From: Isoptericola halotolerans
GTDB lineage: Bacteria > Actinomycetota > Actinomycetes > Actinomycetales > Cellulomonadaceae
Direction of reading: 5' to 3'
Length of the DNA: 64,000 bases
NCBI RefSeq assembly: GCF_003003075.1
Contig: NZ_PVTX01000007.1
Location: 1 to 64,000, forward strand
The notes beneath the pieces are model-generated. The model saw nothing but the letters and a program-made list of their open reading frames with translations. It was not told where the DNA came from and searched no databases. This document shows positions 13,599 to 25,147 of the stretch, piece after piece (within the stretch, counting starts at the first letter, position 1; each line of letters opens with the position of its first letter). Position numbers and translations under genes: made by a program.

Positions 13599-14396
13599 GT
13601 GCCCGACTGGTCCCCCACCGCCTACCTGCGATACACCGACGAACGGTCGCGGCCGTTCGCGGAGCTCCTCGCGCGCGTTCCCGGCCGACCCGCCACCGTG
13701 GTCGACCTCGGCTGCGGGCCGGGCCACCTCACCGGGCGGCTGCGCGCCCGGTGGCCCGACGCCGACGTCCTGGGCATCGACGCCTCCCCCGCCATGATCG
13801 AGCGGGCGAGCGCAGACAACACCGACCCCCACGTGCGGTACGAGATCGCCGATCTGCGCGACCTCGCCCGCGGCCGTGCGTCGGTGGCAGGCGCCGACCT
13901 CGTCCTCAGCAACGCTGCGCTGCAGTGGGTGCCCGACCACCGCCGGTACCTGGCACCGTTGGCCGCGGCCGCCGCCCAGACCTTCGCCTTCCAGGTACCC
14001 GGCAACCACGACGCCCCCAGCCACACCCTGCTCCGCGAGGTCGCGGCCCGCGCACCGTACGCCGACGTCGTCGGGGCGGTGCCCCGCCGCGCGACCGCCG
14101 ACCCGGCCGAGTACCTCGACCTGCTCGCCGCGCCCGGCTGGGCCGTCGACGCGTGGGAGACCACCTATACCCATGTGCTGGACGGCCCGGACCCGGTGCT
14201 GCGGTGGATCGCCGCGACGGGGGCGCAGCCCACGCTCCAGGCCCTGGCGGCGCACGACGCCGCCCACGGCACCGCGCTGCACGCGGCCTTCGAGGCGGAG
14301 TACGGCGCGGCGCTCCGTGACGCCTACCCCGAGCGGTCCTGCGGGACACCGCTGGCGTTCCGGCGCGTCTTCGTCGTCGCGACGCGCGTCGGCTGA
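13599..14396 (+). CDS. tam: trans-aconitate 2-methyltransferase
   Basis: 265 residues; SAM-dependent methyltransferase that esterifies trans-aconitate, an inhibitor formed spontaneously from cis-aconitate. The SAM motif VVDLGCGPGHL is at about 34-44, followed by VLGIDASPAMIERA and DLVLSNAALQWVPDH; the N-terminal PDWSPTAYLRY and late ETTYTHVLDGPDPVLRWIAATG are typical of Tam. The start GTG is preceded by AAAGGAG at 6-nt spacing. An upstream ATG at 13581 is in frame but lies within the second operator-like repeat, so I do not use it. Confidence 0.9.
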   Translation: MPDWSPTAYLRYTDERSRPFAELLARVPGRPATVVDLGCGPGHLTGRLRARWPDADVLGIDASPAMIERASADNTDPHVRYEIADLRDLARGRASVAGADLVLSNAALQWVPDHRRYLAPLAAAAAQTFAFQVPGNHDAPSHTLLREVAARAPYADVVGAVPRRATADPAEYLDLLAAPGWAVDAWETTYTHVLDGPDPVLRWIAATGAQPTLQALAAHDAAHGTALHAAFEAEYGAALRDAYPERSCGTPLAFRRVFVVATRVG

Positions 14397-14483
14397 CCGG
14401 CTCGTCCCCGCCGACCGATCGGCCGGCGAGTCCCGGCCGGTCGACCGATGCCCCGGGACCGACGGGCGCCGCATGCTCCGAGC

Positions 14484-15149
14484 ATGACCCTCTCCTCCAC
14501 GCAGCCGCACCCCTCCCGTCCGGCGTCCGGGCCCTCGGCGCGCCGCGCCCGCCTCGCCGTCGCCGGACTCCTGATGCTGTCCCTCGTCCCCGTCCTGGCC
14601 GGTGCGCTCCGCGTGGGCGAGGTCGTCGCCGGCGATGTCGGCCCCGACGACGCACGGTTCCTCGCCGCGCCGGTGCCCGTGCTGCTGCACATCGCCGCCG
14701 CGACCGTCTACTCGGTGCTCGGTGCGCTCCAGTTCGCCCCCGGCCTGCGGCGTCGCCACAACGCCTGGCACCGTGGGGCCGGCATGATCCTCGTCCCGGC
14801 CGGGTTCGTGGTGGCCGGCTCCGGTCTGTGGATGACAGCCACCTACGACATGCCGGCCCACAACGACGCCGGTCTCGCTGCCGTCCGCACCGTCGTCGGC
14901 GTGGCGATGATCGCGCAGCTCGCCCTGGCGGTCCGGGCACTCGTGCGCCACGACCACCGTGCCCACGGCGCCTGGATGACCCGTGCGTACGCCCTCGCGC
15001 TCGGGGCGGGGACACAGGTCGTCACGCTGTTCCCGATGATCGTCACCGGCACGACCACGGCGTGGGTGAACACCCTGCTGATGACTCTCGGCTGGGCCGT
15101 CAACGCTAGTGTGGCCGAGTGGGTCATCGTGCGGCGGCGACGGTCGTGA
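14484..15149 (+). CDS. DUF2306 membrane protein
   Basis: 221 residues, integral membrane, with about five to six hydrophobic segments (LAVAGLLMLSLVPVLAGAL, VPVLLHIAAATVYSVLGAL, GMILVPAGFVVAGSGLWM, TVVGVAMIAQLALAV, ALALGAGTQVVTLFPMIV and VNTLLMTLGWAVNA). HIAAATVYSVLGALQF and WHRGAG match the DUF2306 family, whose function is unknown; conserved histidines suggest heme or metal binding as in related membrane families, which is speculation. Its TGA overlaps the histidine-kinase GTG (GTGA), so it may be the sensory partner or output of that pair. Confidence 0.8.
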   Translation: MTLSSTQPHPSRPASGPSARRARLAVAGLLMLSLVPVLAGALRVGEVVAGDVGPDDARFLAAPVPVLLHIAAATVYSVLGALQFAPGLRRRHNAWHRGAGMILVPAGFVVAGSGLWMTATYDMPAHNDAGLAAVRTVVGVAMIAQLALAVRALVRHDHRAHGAWMTRAYALALGAGTQVVTLFPMIVTGTTTAWVNTLLMTLGWAVNASVAEWVIVRRRRS

Positions 15150-16312
15150 ACACGGCCGGGGTCGTGCGGCGGACCGGGCTGCGCCCTCTCGCCCTCCGGC
15201 CCGCGGCGCCCGGGGCGGAACCACCGCGCCGGCGCGACGCGATCCTCAGCGGCCTGCTCGTCGCAGCCGCCGTCGCCGAGGGCGTGCTGCGCACCGACCT
15301 GGTCTGGCCCGTGGCCGGCACGGCGGTCACCGTCGTCGCGCTCGCCGCCCTGCCGTGGCGCCGGGTCCACCCCTTGGCGGTGGTGGCGGTCGCCACCCTC
15401 GGCGGGACGGCGCTCGCGCTGGTCCAGCTCGCCGCCGGACGGACGCCGACCACCCTCTACACCGCCGTGGCCCTGATCCTCGCCGCGTACGCCTTGTTCC
15501 GCTGGGGCAGCGGCCGGGCCGTGCTCGGCGGTGCGACGCTCCTGGTCGCCGGGCTCGCCGTGTCGATCGGCGTGCAGCCCGCCGGGCTCGACGACGTCCT
15601 GGGTGGCATCGCGTTCCTCCTCCTCGTGGCCGCGCTGGGCGAGCTGCGGCGACACCACGTCGCGGCGCGGGCTCACGATCTCGAGCAGGCCGGGTTCCAG
15701 GAGCGCACGCGCATCGCCCGCGACCTGCACGACACGCTCGCCCACACGCTGTCCGCGATCGCGGTGCGCGCGCAGGCGGGTCAGGTCGCGGCACGCCGCG
15801 AGCCCGCCGCCGCCGTCGACGCCCTCGCCCCCATCGAGCACGAGGCCCGCGCGGCCCTCGGCGAGCTGCGCGCGATCGTCGGCGCGATGCGCACCAGCGG
15901 CGACGACGCGCTCCGACGCCCCGCACCGGGTCTCGACGACCTGATCGCGCTCGCCGGGCAGGACGGGGCCGGTTCCCTCGAGGTGAGCGTGCGGGTGGCC
16001 GACGACGTCGGCGCCCTCGCCCCGTCCGTCGCCACGGCTCTCTACCGCATCGCCCAGGAGGCCGTCACCAACGCCCGGCGGCACGCCGACGCGGCCAGCC
16101 GTGTCCGGGTGGACGTCGGGCGCACCTCCGACGCGGTCACCCTGCGGGTGCACGACGACGGCGTACCGCCGGTCGCGCGGCACACCGCCGGACACGGCAC
16201 CGTCGGGATGGCGGAGCGCGCGGCGCTGCTCGGCGGCCGGTGCACCGCGGGACCGGACCCGGACGGCGGCTGGACCGTGACCGCTGCGCTGCCCACCGGG
16301 GCGGTGCGGTGA
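15146..16312 (+). CDS. NarL-type sensor histidine kinase
   Basis: 388 residues. N-terminal half holds four or more transmembrane segments with very short loops, so it probably senses within or near the membrane. The HisKA_3 dimerisation box ERTRIARDLHDTLAHTLSAIA places the phospho-accepting His at about 195. The ATPase domain has EAVTNARRHADA (N-box) and VHDDGVPP, GHGTVGMAERAALLGG (G-boxes). GTG start overlaps the DUF2306 stop, and its own TGA overlaps the regulator GTG. The signal is unknown. Confidence 0.9.
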   Translation: MNTAGVVRRTGLRPLALRPAAPGAEPPRRRDAILSGLLVAAAVAEGVLRTDLVWPVAGTAVTVVALAALPWRRVHPLAVVAVATLGGTALALVQLAAGRTPTTLYTAVALILAAYALFRWGSGRAVLGGATLLVAGLAVSIGVQPAGLDDVLGGIAFLLLVAALGELRRHHVAARAHDLEQAGFQERTRIARDLHDTLAHTLSAIAVRAQAGQVAARREPAAAVDALAPIEHEARAALGELRAIVGAMRTSGDDALRRPAPGLDDLIALAGQDGAGSLEVSVRVADDVGALAPSVATALYRIAQEAVTNARRHADAASRVRVDVGRTSDAVTLRVHDDGVPPVARHTAGHGTVGMAERAALLGGRCTAGPDPDGGWTVTAALPTGAVR

Positions 16313-16956
16313 TCCGGGTACTGCTCGCCGACGATCAGGAGATCGTCCGCACCGGCCTGCGCACCATGCTCGAGGCGCACGACGACGTCACGGTGGTGGC
16401 CGCGGCACCCGACGGTGCCGAGGCGGTACGCCTGGCCCGCCTCCATCGACCCGACGTCTGCCTGCTCGACATCCGCATGCCGGTCCTCGACGGCGTCGCC
16501 GCCACCCGCCGGCTCGCCGGCCCGGACGTCGCGGACCCTGTCCCGGTGGTGGTCATCACCACGTTCGACCTCGACGAGCACGTGCACGCCGCGCTCGGCG
16601 CCGGGGCGCGCGGGTTCCTGCTCAAGGACGCCGGACCGGACCTGCTCGCGCAGGCGGTCCGCGCGGCCGCCGCCGGCGACGCCCTCATCGACCCGTCGGT
16701 GACGGTGCGGCTGCTGTCGCACTTCGCCCGTTCCGCACCCCGGCCCGCAGCCCCCGCAGAACCCCTGACGAGCCGCGAGACGTCCGTGCTGCGCCTCGTC
16801 GCCGACGGCTGCACCAACGGGGAGATCTCCGTGGCGCTGCACCTGAGCCTGAGCACCGTCAAGACCCACCTGGGGTCGGTGCTGGCGAAGACCGGGACGC
16901 GCAACCGTGTCGAGGTCGCCCGCTGGGCCATTGAGTCGGGTCTCGCCGGGCGTTAG
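16309..16956 (+). CDS. NarL/LuxR-type response regulator
   Basis: 215 residues. Receiver domain with acidic pair DD (8-9), phospho-acceptor Asp at about 54 (CLLDIRMPVLDG), conserved T (ITTFD) and K (LLKDAG). C-terminal LuxR helix-turn-helix: LTSRETSVLRLVADGCTNGEISVALHLSLSTVKTHLGSVLAKTG. Start GTG overlaps the kinase stop (GTGA). The pair are cognates by context. Targets are unknown; neighbours DUF2306 and the LLM oxidoreductase are first candidates. Confidence 0.92.
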   Translation: MIRVLLADDQEIVRTGLRTMLEAHDDVTVVAAAPDGAEAVRLARLHRPDVCLLDIRMPVLDGVAATRRLAGPDVADPVPVVVITTFDLDEHVHAALGAGARGFLLKDAGPDLLAQAVRAAAAGDALIDPSVTVRLLSHFARSAPRPAAPAEPLTSRETSVLRLVADGCTNGEISVALHLSLSTVKTHLGSVLAKTGTRNRVEVARWAIESGLAGR

Positions 16957-16959
16957 CGT
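16954..16959 (+). promoter_or_regulatory. -10 element built on the regulator stop codon
   Basis: TAGCGT at 16954-16959 begins with the TAG stop codon of the response regulator and sits 6 nt before the ATG of the LLM oxidoreductase. Spacing and lack of Shine-Dalgarno fit a leaderless promoter. Confidence 0.5.
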
Positions 16960-16965
16960 GCCCGC

Positions 16966-17751
16966 ATGACCTCACGCCCGCTCCGCATCGCCGTCCAGCT
17001 CCAGCCGCAGCACGCCGAGTACGCCGACCTGCGCGACGCCGTCCTGCGTGCCGAGGAAGCCGGCGTCGACGTCGTGTTCAACTGGGACCACTTCTACCCG
17101 CTGACCGGCGACCTCGACGGCAAGCACTTCGAGTGCTGGACCATGCTCGGAGCCTGGGCGGAGCAGACCGAACGGGTCGAGATCGGCGCCCTCGTGACCG
17201 GCAACGGGTACCGCAACCCCGACCTGCTGGCCGACATGGCCCGCACGGTGGACCACATCAGCGGTGGGCGGCTCGTCCTCGGGATCGGTGCCGGCTGGAA
17301 CCAGAAGGACTACGAGCAGTTCGGCTACGAGTTCGGCACGGCCGGCTCCCGCATCGCGCAGCTCAGCGCAGCGCTCCCCCGCATCCGCGCACGGCTCGCC
17401 GCCGGGAACCCCGCACCGACGCGTGACGTCCCGCTGCTCATCGGCGGCGGGGGAGAGAAGAAGATGCTGCGGCTGGTCGCCGAGCACGCCGACATCTGGC
17501 ACTCGTTCGGCGACGCCGAGGTCCTGCGCCGCAAGTCGGCGATCCTCGACGCCCACGGCGCCGACGTCGGACGGGACACGACGCGGCTCGTCGAGCGGTC
17601 CGTCGGCGTCTCGCGGCCGCCGGCCGAGGTCGGTGACGCCGTCACCGCCGCCGGTGCGACGCTCCTGACCATCGGCGTCGACGGACCGGACTACGACCTG
17701 TCGCTCGTGGAGCAGTGGGTCGCCTGGCGCGACGAGCGCCGGCAGGACTGA
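16966..17751 (+). CDS. LLM-class F420-dependent oxidoreductase
   Basis: 261 residues of the luciferase-like monooxygenase fold (TIM barrel). In actinobacteria this class usually uses coenzyme F420 rather than FMN. Recognisable parts are FNWDHFYPLTGD, FECWTMLGAWAEQTERVEIGALVTGNGYRNPDLLADMARTVDHISGGRLVLGIGAGWNQKDYEQFGYEF and PLLIGGGGEKKMLRLVAEHADIWH. This gives a family call; the substrate cannot be inferred. It converges on the SDR gene. Confidence 0.9.
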   Translation: MTSRPLRIAVQLQPQHAEYADLRDAVLRAEEAGVDVVFNWDHFYPLTGDLDGKHFECWTMLGAWAEQTERVEIGALVTGNGYRNPDLLADMARTVDHISGGRLVLGIGAGWNQKDYEQFGYEFGTAGSRIAQLSAALPRIRARLAAGNPAPTRDVPLLIGGGGEKKMLRLVAEHADIWHSFGDAEVLRRKSAILDAHGADVGRDTTRLVERSVGVSRPPAEVGDAVTAAGATLLTIGVDGPDYDLSLVEQWVAWRDERRQD

Positions 17752-17801
17752 CGGCTCGGGCGGCACCGGGCCGGCGCGCGCACGGTGGGCTCACGGTGGG
17801 C

Positions 17802-18653
17802 TCAGCGCCCCGTGAGGTCCGCACCCAACGGGTCCGCGCCGTTCGCCGGCAGCACGCGCAGGTGGCGTGCTGTGGGCCCGGAGCCGCTCGCCACCATCTC
17901 CTGCAGCGAGGAGGGCGTGTCGTGGGTGACCCGGATGTACCAGCCCGCGCAGGCGTCCAGGGCACCGGTCGCGATCGCCGCGATCATCTCGACCGTCCGT
18001 TCCACCGGGGTCCACTCGGTCCGCTCGGCGTGCATCGGCATCGATCCCGTCATGTCGGTGGCCACCGTCCCCGGTGCCACCTCGAAGACCCGCAGGCCGC
18101 GCTCGGCACCGGCGGCGTCGAGGTGGTGGCCGAGACGCAGCAGCGCCGTCTTGCTGACGTTGTAGGCGCTCGCCACCGTCATGTCGTGCGTGCCGGCCCC
18201 GCTGTTGAGGTCCACGACCCGCCCGCCGCCGCGGGACAGCATCCCGGGCACGAGGTGCCGGGCGAGGAGGAAGGGACCGCGGACGTTCGTCTCCACCACG
18301 GACCACCACTCGTCGGCGTCCGCCTCCCACAGCGGGACCTCCGTGTCGATGCGCCCGGCGTTGTTGACGAGCAGGTCGACACCGCCCAGACCGCCCTCGG
18401 CGACCGGCGCCTCGGCACGCCCCACGGCCTCGGCGACCCCCTCCGGGTCCGTGACGTCGACCTCCAGCGCCAGCGCCGTCCGGCCGCGCTCGCGCACGAG
18501 ATCCGCGACCTCGGTGAGCCGCACGGCATCCCGGGCGAGGAGCGCGACGTCGAGTCCGGCGTCGGCCAGGCCGAGGGCGACCGCCCGGCCGATGCCCCGC
18601 GTGGCCCCGGTGACGAGCGCCGTCCGGGCGGCCGGGACGCCGTGCTCAGCCAC
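17802..18653 (-). CDS. short-chain dehydrogenase/reductase
   Basis: 283 residues; Rossmann-fold NAD(P)H oxidoreductase. Cofactor motif VTGATRGIGRAVALGLA at about 14-30, NNAG motif at LLVNNAGRID, and the catalytic Ser-Tyr-Lys set in VVDLNSGAGTHDMTVASAYNVSKTALLRL. Substrate unknown. The GTG start lies inside the 3' end of pheT (8-nt overlap), so it is cotranscribed with pheST although functionally unrelated. Two tandem copies of ACGGTGGGCTC straddle its stop codon. Confidence 0.9.
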   Translation of the reverse strand: MAEHGVPAARTALVTGATRGIGRAVALGLADAGLDVALLARDAVRLTEVADLVRERGRTALALEVDVTDPEGVAEAVGRAEAPVAEGGLGGVDLLVNNAGRIDTEVPLWEADADEWWSVVETNVRGPFLLARHLVPGMLSRGGGRVVDLNSGAGTHDMTVASAYNVSKTALLRLGHHLDAAGAERGLRVFEVAPGTVATDMTGSMPMHAERTEWTPVERTVEMIAAIATGALDACAGWYIRVTHDTPSSLQEMVASGSGPTARHLRVLPANGADPLGADLTGR

Positions 18654-21209
18654 GCAGGACCGCCCCCACCCGCTCGGCGGCGGCCGCCACCACGCCGTCG
18701 CGCACGCTGCGCACGTCGTCGGCGCTCAAGGTGCGGTCGGCGGCACGCAGGCGCAGCGAGTACGCGAGCGACTTCTTGCCTGCGCCGACCTGCTCGCCGG
18801 TGAAGACGTCGAAGAGGTTCACGTCCTCGAGGAGCTCCCCGGCCCCCGCCACGATCGCCGCACGGACGTCCTGCGCGGGGACCGCCGCGTCCACGACGAA
18901 CGCGAAGTCCTCCTTGGCGGCGGGGAACGCCGAGACCGGGGAGGCCGCGACGGGCTCCCCGCTCGACGCCTCGACCAGCACCGACAGGTCGAGCTCGAAG
19001 GCCGACGTCCGGGCCGGCAGACCGAGCCGCTCGACGACCTTGGGGTGCAGCTCGCCGGCGTGGCCGACGAGCGTCCCGTCCGGCAGCGAGAGGCGCGCGC
19101 ACCGTCCGGGGTGCCACGGCTGGTGGTCCGGATCGGCAGACACGACCACGTCGACACCGACGACGTGGGCGACGAGGCGGGCCGCCTCGAGGGCGTCGGC
19201 CCAGTCCACCGACCGGCCCTCGCCCCACCATCCGGTGGGCACCGCGTGGCCCGCGAGCACACCGGCCACGCGACGCGGCTGCGGCGGCGTGGCGGCGGCG
19301 AGGGCGTCGAGCTGCTCCTCGCTCGGGCGGACGCCGACCGGGAGCTGCGGCGCGGCCGGGGCACCCGGCGTCGGGCGGGAGACCAGGCCGACCTCGAAGA
19401 CGGCGACGTCGTCGAGACCTCGCGAGACGTTGCGGCGTGCGGCGTCCAGGAGCGTCACCAGGAGGTGCGTCCGCAGCAGCGGCTTGTCGTCCGCCAGCGG
19501 GTTCACGAGCCGCAGCGCCGCTCGGCGCGGGTCGTCGGCCGGCAGGCCGAGGGCGTCCAGGTCGGCCTCGCCGATGAACGGGTAGGTGAGCACCTCCACG
19601 AGTCCGGCGTCCGCGAGCGCCCTGGCGACCGACCGGCGCGTGCGCTGCTCGGCGGTCAGACCGCGGCCGCCGCGCGCGGCCGGGAGGACCGACGGGATCT
19701 GGTCGTAGCCGGCGATCCGCACGACCTCCTCCACCAGCGTCGCCGGCTCGGTGAGGTCCGGTCGCCACGTGGGGGGCGTGACCTCCACCAGGTCGCCGGA
19801 GGCGTCGGCCACGGCGCAGCCGATCTGCGCGAGGATCCCGACGACCTGGCTACGGGTGTACGTGACGCCCGCCGTCCGCGAGGGCAGGGCCACGTCGAGG
19901 ACGATCGGCCGCGGCGGTGTCGTCGCGTCGAGGTCGCTGACGGCGGGGTCGGCCGTGCCGCCGGCCAGCTCCACCAGCAGGTCCACCACGCGCTGCGCCG
20001 CCACGGCGGGCAGGTGCGGGTCGACCCCGCGCTCGAACCGCTTGGCCGCCTCGGACGGCAGCTTGTGCCGCCGGGCGGTCCGGGCGACGGTGACCTGGTC
20101 GAAGTGCGCGGCCTCGATCAGCACGTCGGTCGTGCTCCCCGTCACCTCCGAGGAGGCGCCGCCCATGACGCCGGCCAGACCGAGGACCCGCGAGCCGCGG
20201 GCGCCGTCCGGCGAGTCGGTGATCAGGAGGTCCTCGGTATCGAGGGCGCGGTCGACGTCGTCGAGCGTGGTCAGCCGCTCCGACGGTGCGGCCCGGCGCA
20301 CCACGATCGGCTCGGCCACCTCGGTCAGGTCGTAGGCGTGCAGCGGCTGGCCCAGGTCGAGCATGACGTAGTTGGTCACGTCGACCGTCAGCGAGACGGA
20401 CCGCATGCCCGAGCCCTCGAGCCGGCGCTTCATCCACGCCGGGGTCGGGGTCGACGGGTCGATGCCGCGCACGACGCGCGTCACGAACCGGTCGCAACCG
20501 ACCCGGCCGTCGATCGGCGCGCCGTCGTCGACCGTGACGGCGAACCCGTCCGCGGTCGCGGCCGGCGGCGCCGTCGGCAAGGCGTCGGGCAGGCCGCGGT
20601 CCGTGAAGGCGGCCCCGGTGGAGTGCGCGTACTCCCGCGCCACACCGCGATAGCTGAAGGCGTACCCGCGGTCCGGCGTGACGTTGATCTCGAGGACCTC
20701 GTCACCCAGCCCGAGCAGCGCGATCGCGTCCTGGCCCGGGGCCAGGTCGGCGGCGTCGAAGCCGGCCTGCGTGAGCACGAGGATGCCGTCGTGGTCGTCG
20801 CCCAGCCCCAGCTCCTTCGTGGAGCAGATCATCCCGTCCGAGACGTGGCCGTAGGTCTTGCGCGCCGCGATCTCGAACCCGCCGGGCAGCACCGTGCCGG
20901 GCAGCGAGACGACGACGAGGTCACCGACGCCGAAGTTGTGGGCACCGCAGACGATGCCGCGAGCGCCGTCGTCGTCGTTGTGCTCCGGGCCGACGTCGAC
21001 GCGGCACCAGTTGATGGTCTTGCCGTTCTTCTGCGGCTCGCCCGTCAGCTCGAGGACACGTCCCACGACGAGGGGACCCGACACGGCGGCCGGGTGGATC
21101 TCCTCCTCCTCGAGACCGACCCGCACCAGGTCGGCGGCGAGCTGTTCCGTCGTCAGGTCCGCCGGCAGCTCGACGTGGTCGGCGAGCCAGTCAGCAACGA
21201 TGCGGGGCA

Positions 21210-21210
<1 letters not shown>
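18646..21210 (-). CDS. pheT: phenylalanyl-tRNA synthetase beta subunit
   Basis: 854 residues, normal for bacterial PheT. Together with PheS it forms the (alpha-beta)2 enzyme. N-terminal MPRIVADWLADHVELP; EMAP/OB-fold tRNA-binding region around GRVLELTGEPQKNGKTINWCRVDVG; B3/B4 editing domain including GDEVLEINVTPDRGYAFSYRGVAREYA; B5 domain near RTAGVTYTRSQVVGIL; C-terminal anticodon-binding FDX-ACB domain with SAFPAAKEDFAFVVD. The ATG overlaps the pheS stop by one base (TGATG). Confidence 0.97.
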
Positions 21211-23439
<2,229 letters not shown>

Positions 23440-23446
23440 GTCCTGT

Positions 23447-23494
23447 CCGTCCCGGCGGGGCCGTCGCGGTGCCGCGACCTTCCCGCCGGGACGG
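23447..23494. terminator. nested bidirectional terminator
   Basis: Perfect 13-bp outer arms (23447-23459 with 23482-23494) enclose a perfect 7-bp inner hairpin (23463-23469 with 23472-23478). It lies between the convergent secreted-protein gene and the rRNA methyltransferase gene and would serve both strands. Confidence 0.8.
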
Positions 23495-23497
23495 TGC

Positions 23498-24361
23498 TCA
23501 GCGCTGCGCGCGGCTCGAGGCGTACAGGCAGACGGTGGCGGCCGTCGCGAGGTTGAGGGACTCGGCCGCCCCGCGGATCGGCACGCGGACGACGGCGTCG
23601 GCGAGCTCGCGGTCGGCCTCGTCCAGTCCCCGGGCCTCGTTGCCGAAGACCCAGGCGGTCGACGCCGCCAGGTCGGGCACCGCTGCCGGACGGCCGGCCG
23701 CGCCCGCCACGTCCAGGAGCTCGTCCAGGTCGTGGTCGCCGGCGCCGTCGGCGGCGAGCACCGAGCACCCGCTCGCCCGGACGGCTCGCACGACCTCGGC
23801 GAGCGGCACGCCCGAGACCACCGGCAGGTGGAAGAGCGAACCAGCCGTGGAGCGCACGACCTTCGGGTTGTGCACGTCGACGCTCTCGCCGGCGAGGACG
23901 ACGAGGTCGGCACCGGCGGCATCGGCGGCCCGGATCACCGTGCCGGCGTTGCCGGGGTCGCGCACGGTCGCCAGCACGGCGACGAGCAGCGGCCGACGAC
24001 GGCCCTCGGCGAGCGACCCGAGCGCTTCCGCCAGCGTCGGCCGCACCGCCCGCACGACCGCGAGGACGCCCTGCGCGTCCGGGCTCATGGCCGCCAGCAC
24101 CTCGGGCGTGCCGACGTGGACGAACAGGCCCGCCTCCAGGGCGGCCTCGTAGATCTCTCGATAGCGCTGTGCCGCGGCCTCGGTGAGGTAGAGGTCGCGC
24201 ACGGCGGACGGCGCGCACCGGACCGCCTCACGCACCCCCTGCGGTCCTTCGACGAGGAACTGGCCGTGCTGGGAACGCGCAGGACGCCCGGACAGCGCCC
24301 TGACCTGCTTGACGCGCGCCGCTCGCGGGTTGGCGAGGGTCACGTCGGGGATGCGGGGCAT
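23498..24361 (-). CDS. TrmH/SpoU family RNA methyltransferase
   Basis: 287 residues. N-terminal substrate-binding domain (about 10-95, with FLVEGPQGVREAVR) followed by the SPOUT trefoil-knot methyltransferase domain: motif 1 LATVRDPGNAGTVIRAADAAGADLVVL, motif 2 WVFGNEARGLDEADRELADAVVRVPI and motif 3 GAAESLNLATAATVCLY. Predicted 2'-O-ribose methylation of rRNA. The gene after rplT in actinobacterial infC-rpmI-rplT operons is often of this type. The start MPRIPDVTLA was chosen for domain fit; it lies 44 nt after rplT. Confidence 0.9.
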   Translation of the reverse strand: MPRIPDVTLANPRAARVKQVRALSGRPARSQHGQFLVEGPQGVREAVRCAPSAVRDLYLTEAAAQRYREIYEAALEAGLFVHVGTPEVLAAMSPDAQGVLAVVRAVRPTLAEALGSLAEGRRRPLLVAVLATVRDPGNAGTVIRAADAAGADLVVLAGESVDVHNPKVVRSTAGSLFHLPVVSGVPLAEVVRAVRASGCSVLAADGAGDHDLDELLDVAGAAGRPAAVPDLAASTAWVFGNEARGLDEADRELADAVVRVPIRGAAESLNLATAATVCLYASSRAQR

Positions 24362-24405
24362 CGGCAGGTGGGCGGGTCCGGGCGTCCGGGTGGTGCGACG
24401 CAGGC

Positions 24406-24789
24406 TCAGGCGGCCTTGGGCGCGTTGACGTCCGTGGGGAGGGCGTCCTTGGCGACCTGGACCAGCGCGTTGAACGCTGCGATGTCGTTGACCGCGAGCT
24501 CGGCGAGCATGCGACGGTCGACCTCGACGCCCGCGGCCTTGAGGCCCTGGACGAAGCGGTTGTAGGTCATCCCCTGCGCGCGGGACGCAGCGTTGATGCG
24601 CTGGATCCACAGCTTGCGGAAGTCACCCTTCTTGGCCTTCCGGTCGCGGTACGAGTAGACGAAGGAGTGGGTGACCTGCTCCTTGGCCTTCCGGTACAGG
24701 CGCGAGCGCTGGCCGCGGTAGCCGCTGGCGCGCTCGAGGGTCGTACGGCGCTTCTTGTGGGCGTTGACCGCCCGCTTCACGCGTGCCAC
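24406..24789 (-). CDS. rplT: 50S ribosomal protein L20
   Basis: 127 residues, normal for L20. The sequence [35 protein letters not shown] and the later [39 protein letters not shown] are diagnostic. It binds 23S rRNA early in assembly and in other bacteria represses its own operon. Sixty-one nucleotides separate it from rpmI. Confidence 0.98.
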   Translation of the reverse strand: MARVKRAVNAHKKRRTTLERASGYRGQRSRLYRKAKEQVTHSFVYSYRDRKAKKGDFRKLWIQRINAASRAQGMTYNRFVQGLKAAGVEVDRRMLAELAVNDIAAFNALVQVAKDALPTDVNAPKAA

Positions 24790-24850
24790 GTGATGCTCCT
24801 TGCAGTTCGGGTCGGAAGATGGCTACCGGCGGGATCGCCGCCGGCGAGGC

Positions 24851-25045
24851 TCACTTGCCGAGCAGCTTCTTGATTCGCTTGACGTCGGCGGGTGCGACGT
24901 CCTGGTCCACGGCGAGCCGACGCGTACGGCGGCTCGACTTGTGCTCGAGGTAGTGGCGAGCGTTGGTCTGCTCGCGCATGAGCTTGCCCTTGCCGGTCAC
25001 CCGGAAGCGCTTCTTGGAGCCGGAGTGCGTCTTGTTCTTCGGCAT
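24851..25045 (-). CDS. rpmI: 50S ribosomal protein L35
   Basis: 64 residues, very basic. [26 protein letters not shown] is the standard L35 N-terminus. Second gene of infC-rpmI-rplT; the 102-nt gap from infC is longer than elsewhere here and could hold a regulatory structure, though none was picked out. Confidence 0.98.
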   Translation of the reverse strand: MPKNKTHSGSKKRFRVTGKGKLMREQTNARHYLEHKSSRRTRRLAVDQDVAPADVKRIKKLLGK

Positions 25046-25147
25046 GACTGCCGTCTCTCCTCGTGTCGGTCAACCGCCCGAGGGCGGATGACGTGATGCT
25101 GACCGCGGCCGGTGCGCCGGCCCGGTGTCAGGTGGTCTGTCGAGCCG

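Noticed and set aside
17782-17803. Two tandem copies of ACGGTGGGCTC at the SDR stop codon
   Set aside because: Only two copies, no hairpin or insertion signature; likely replication slippage.
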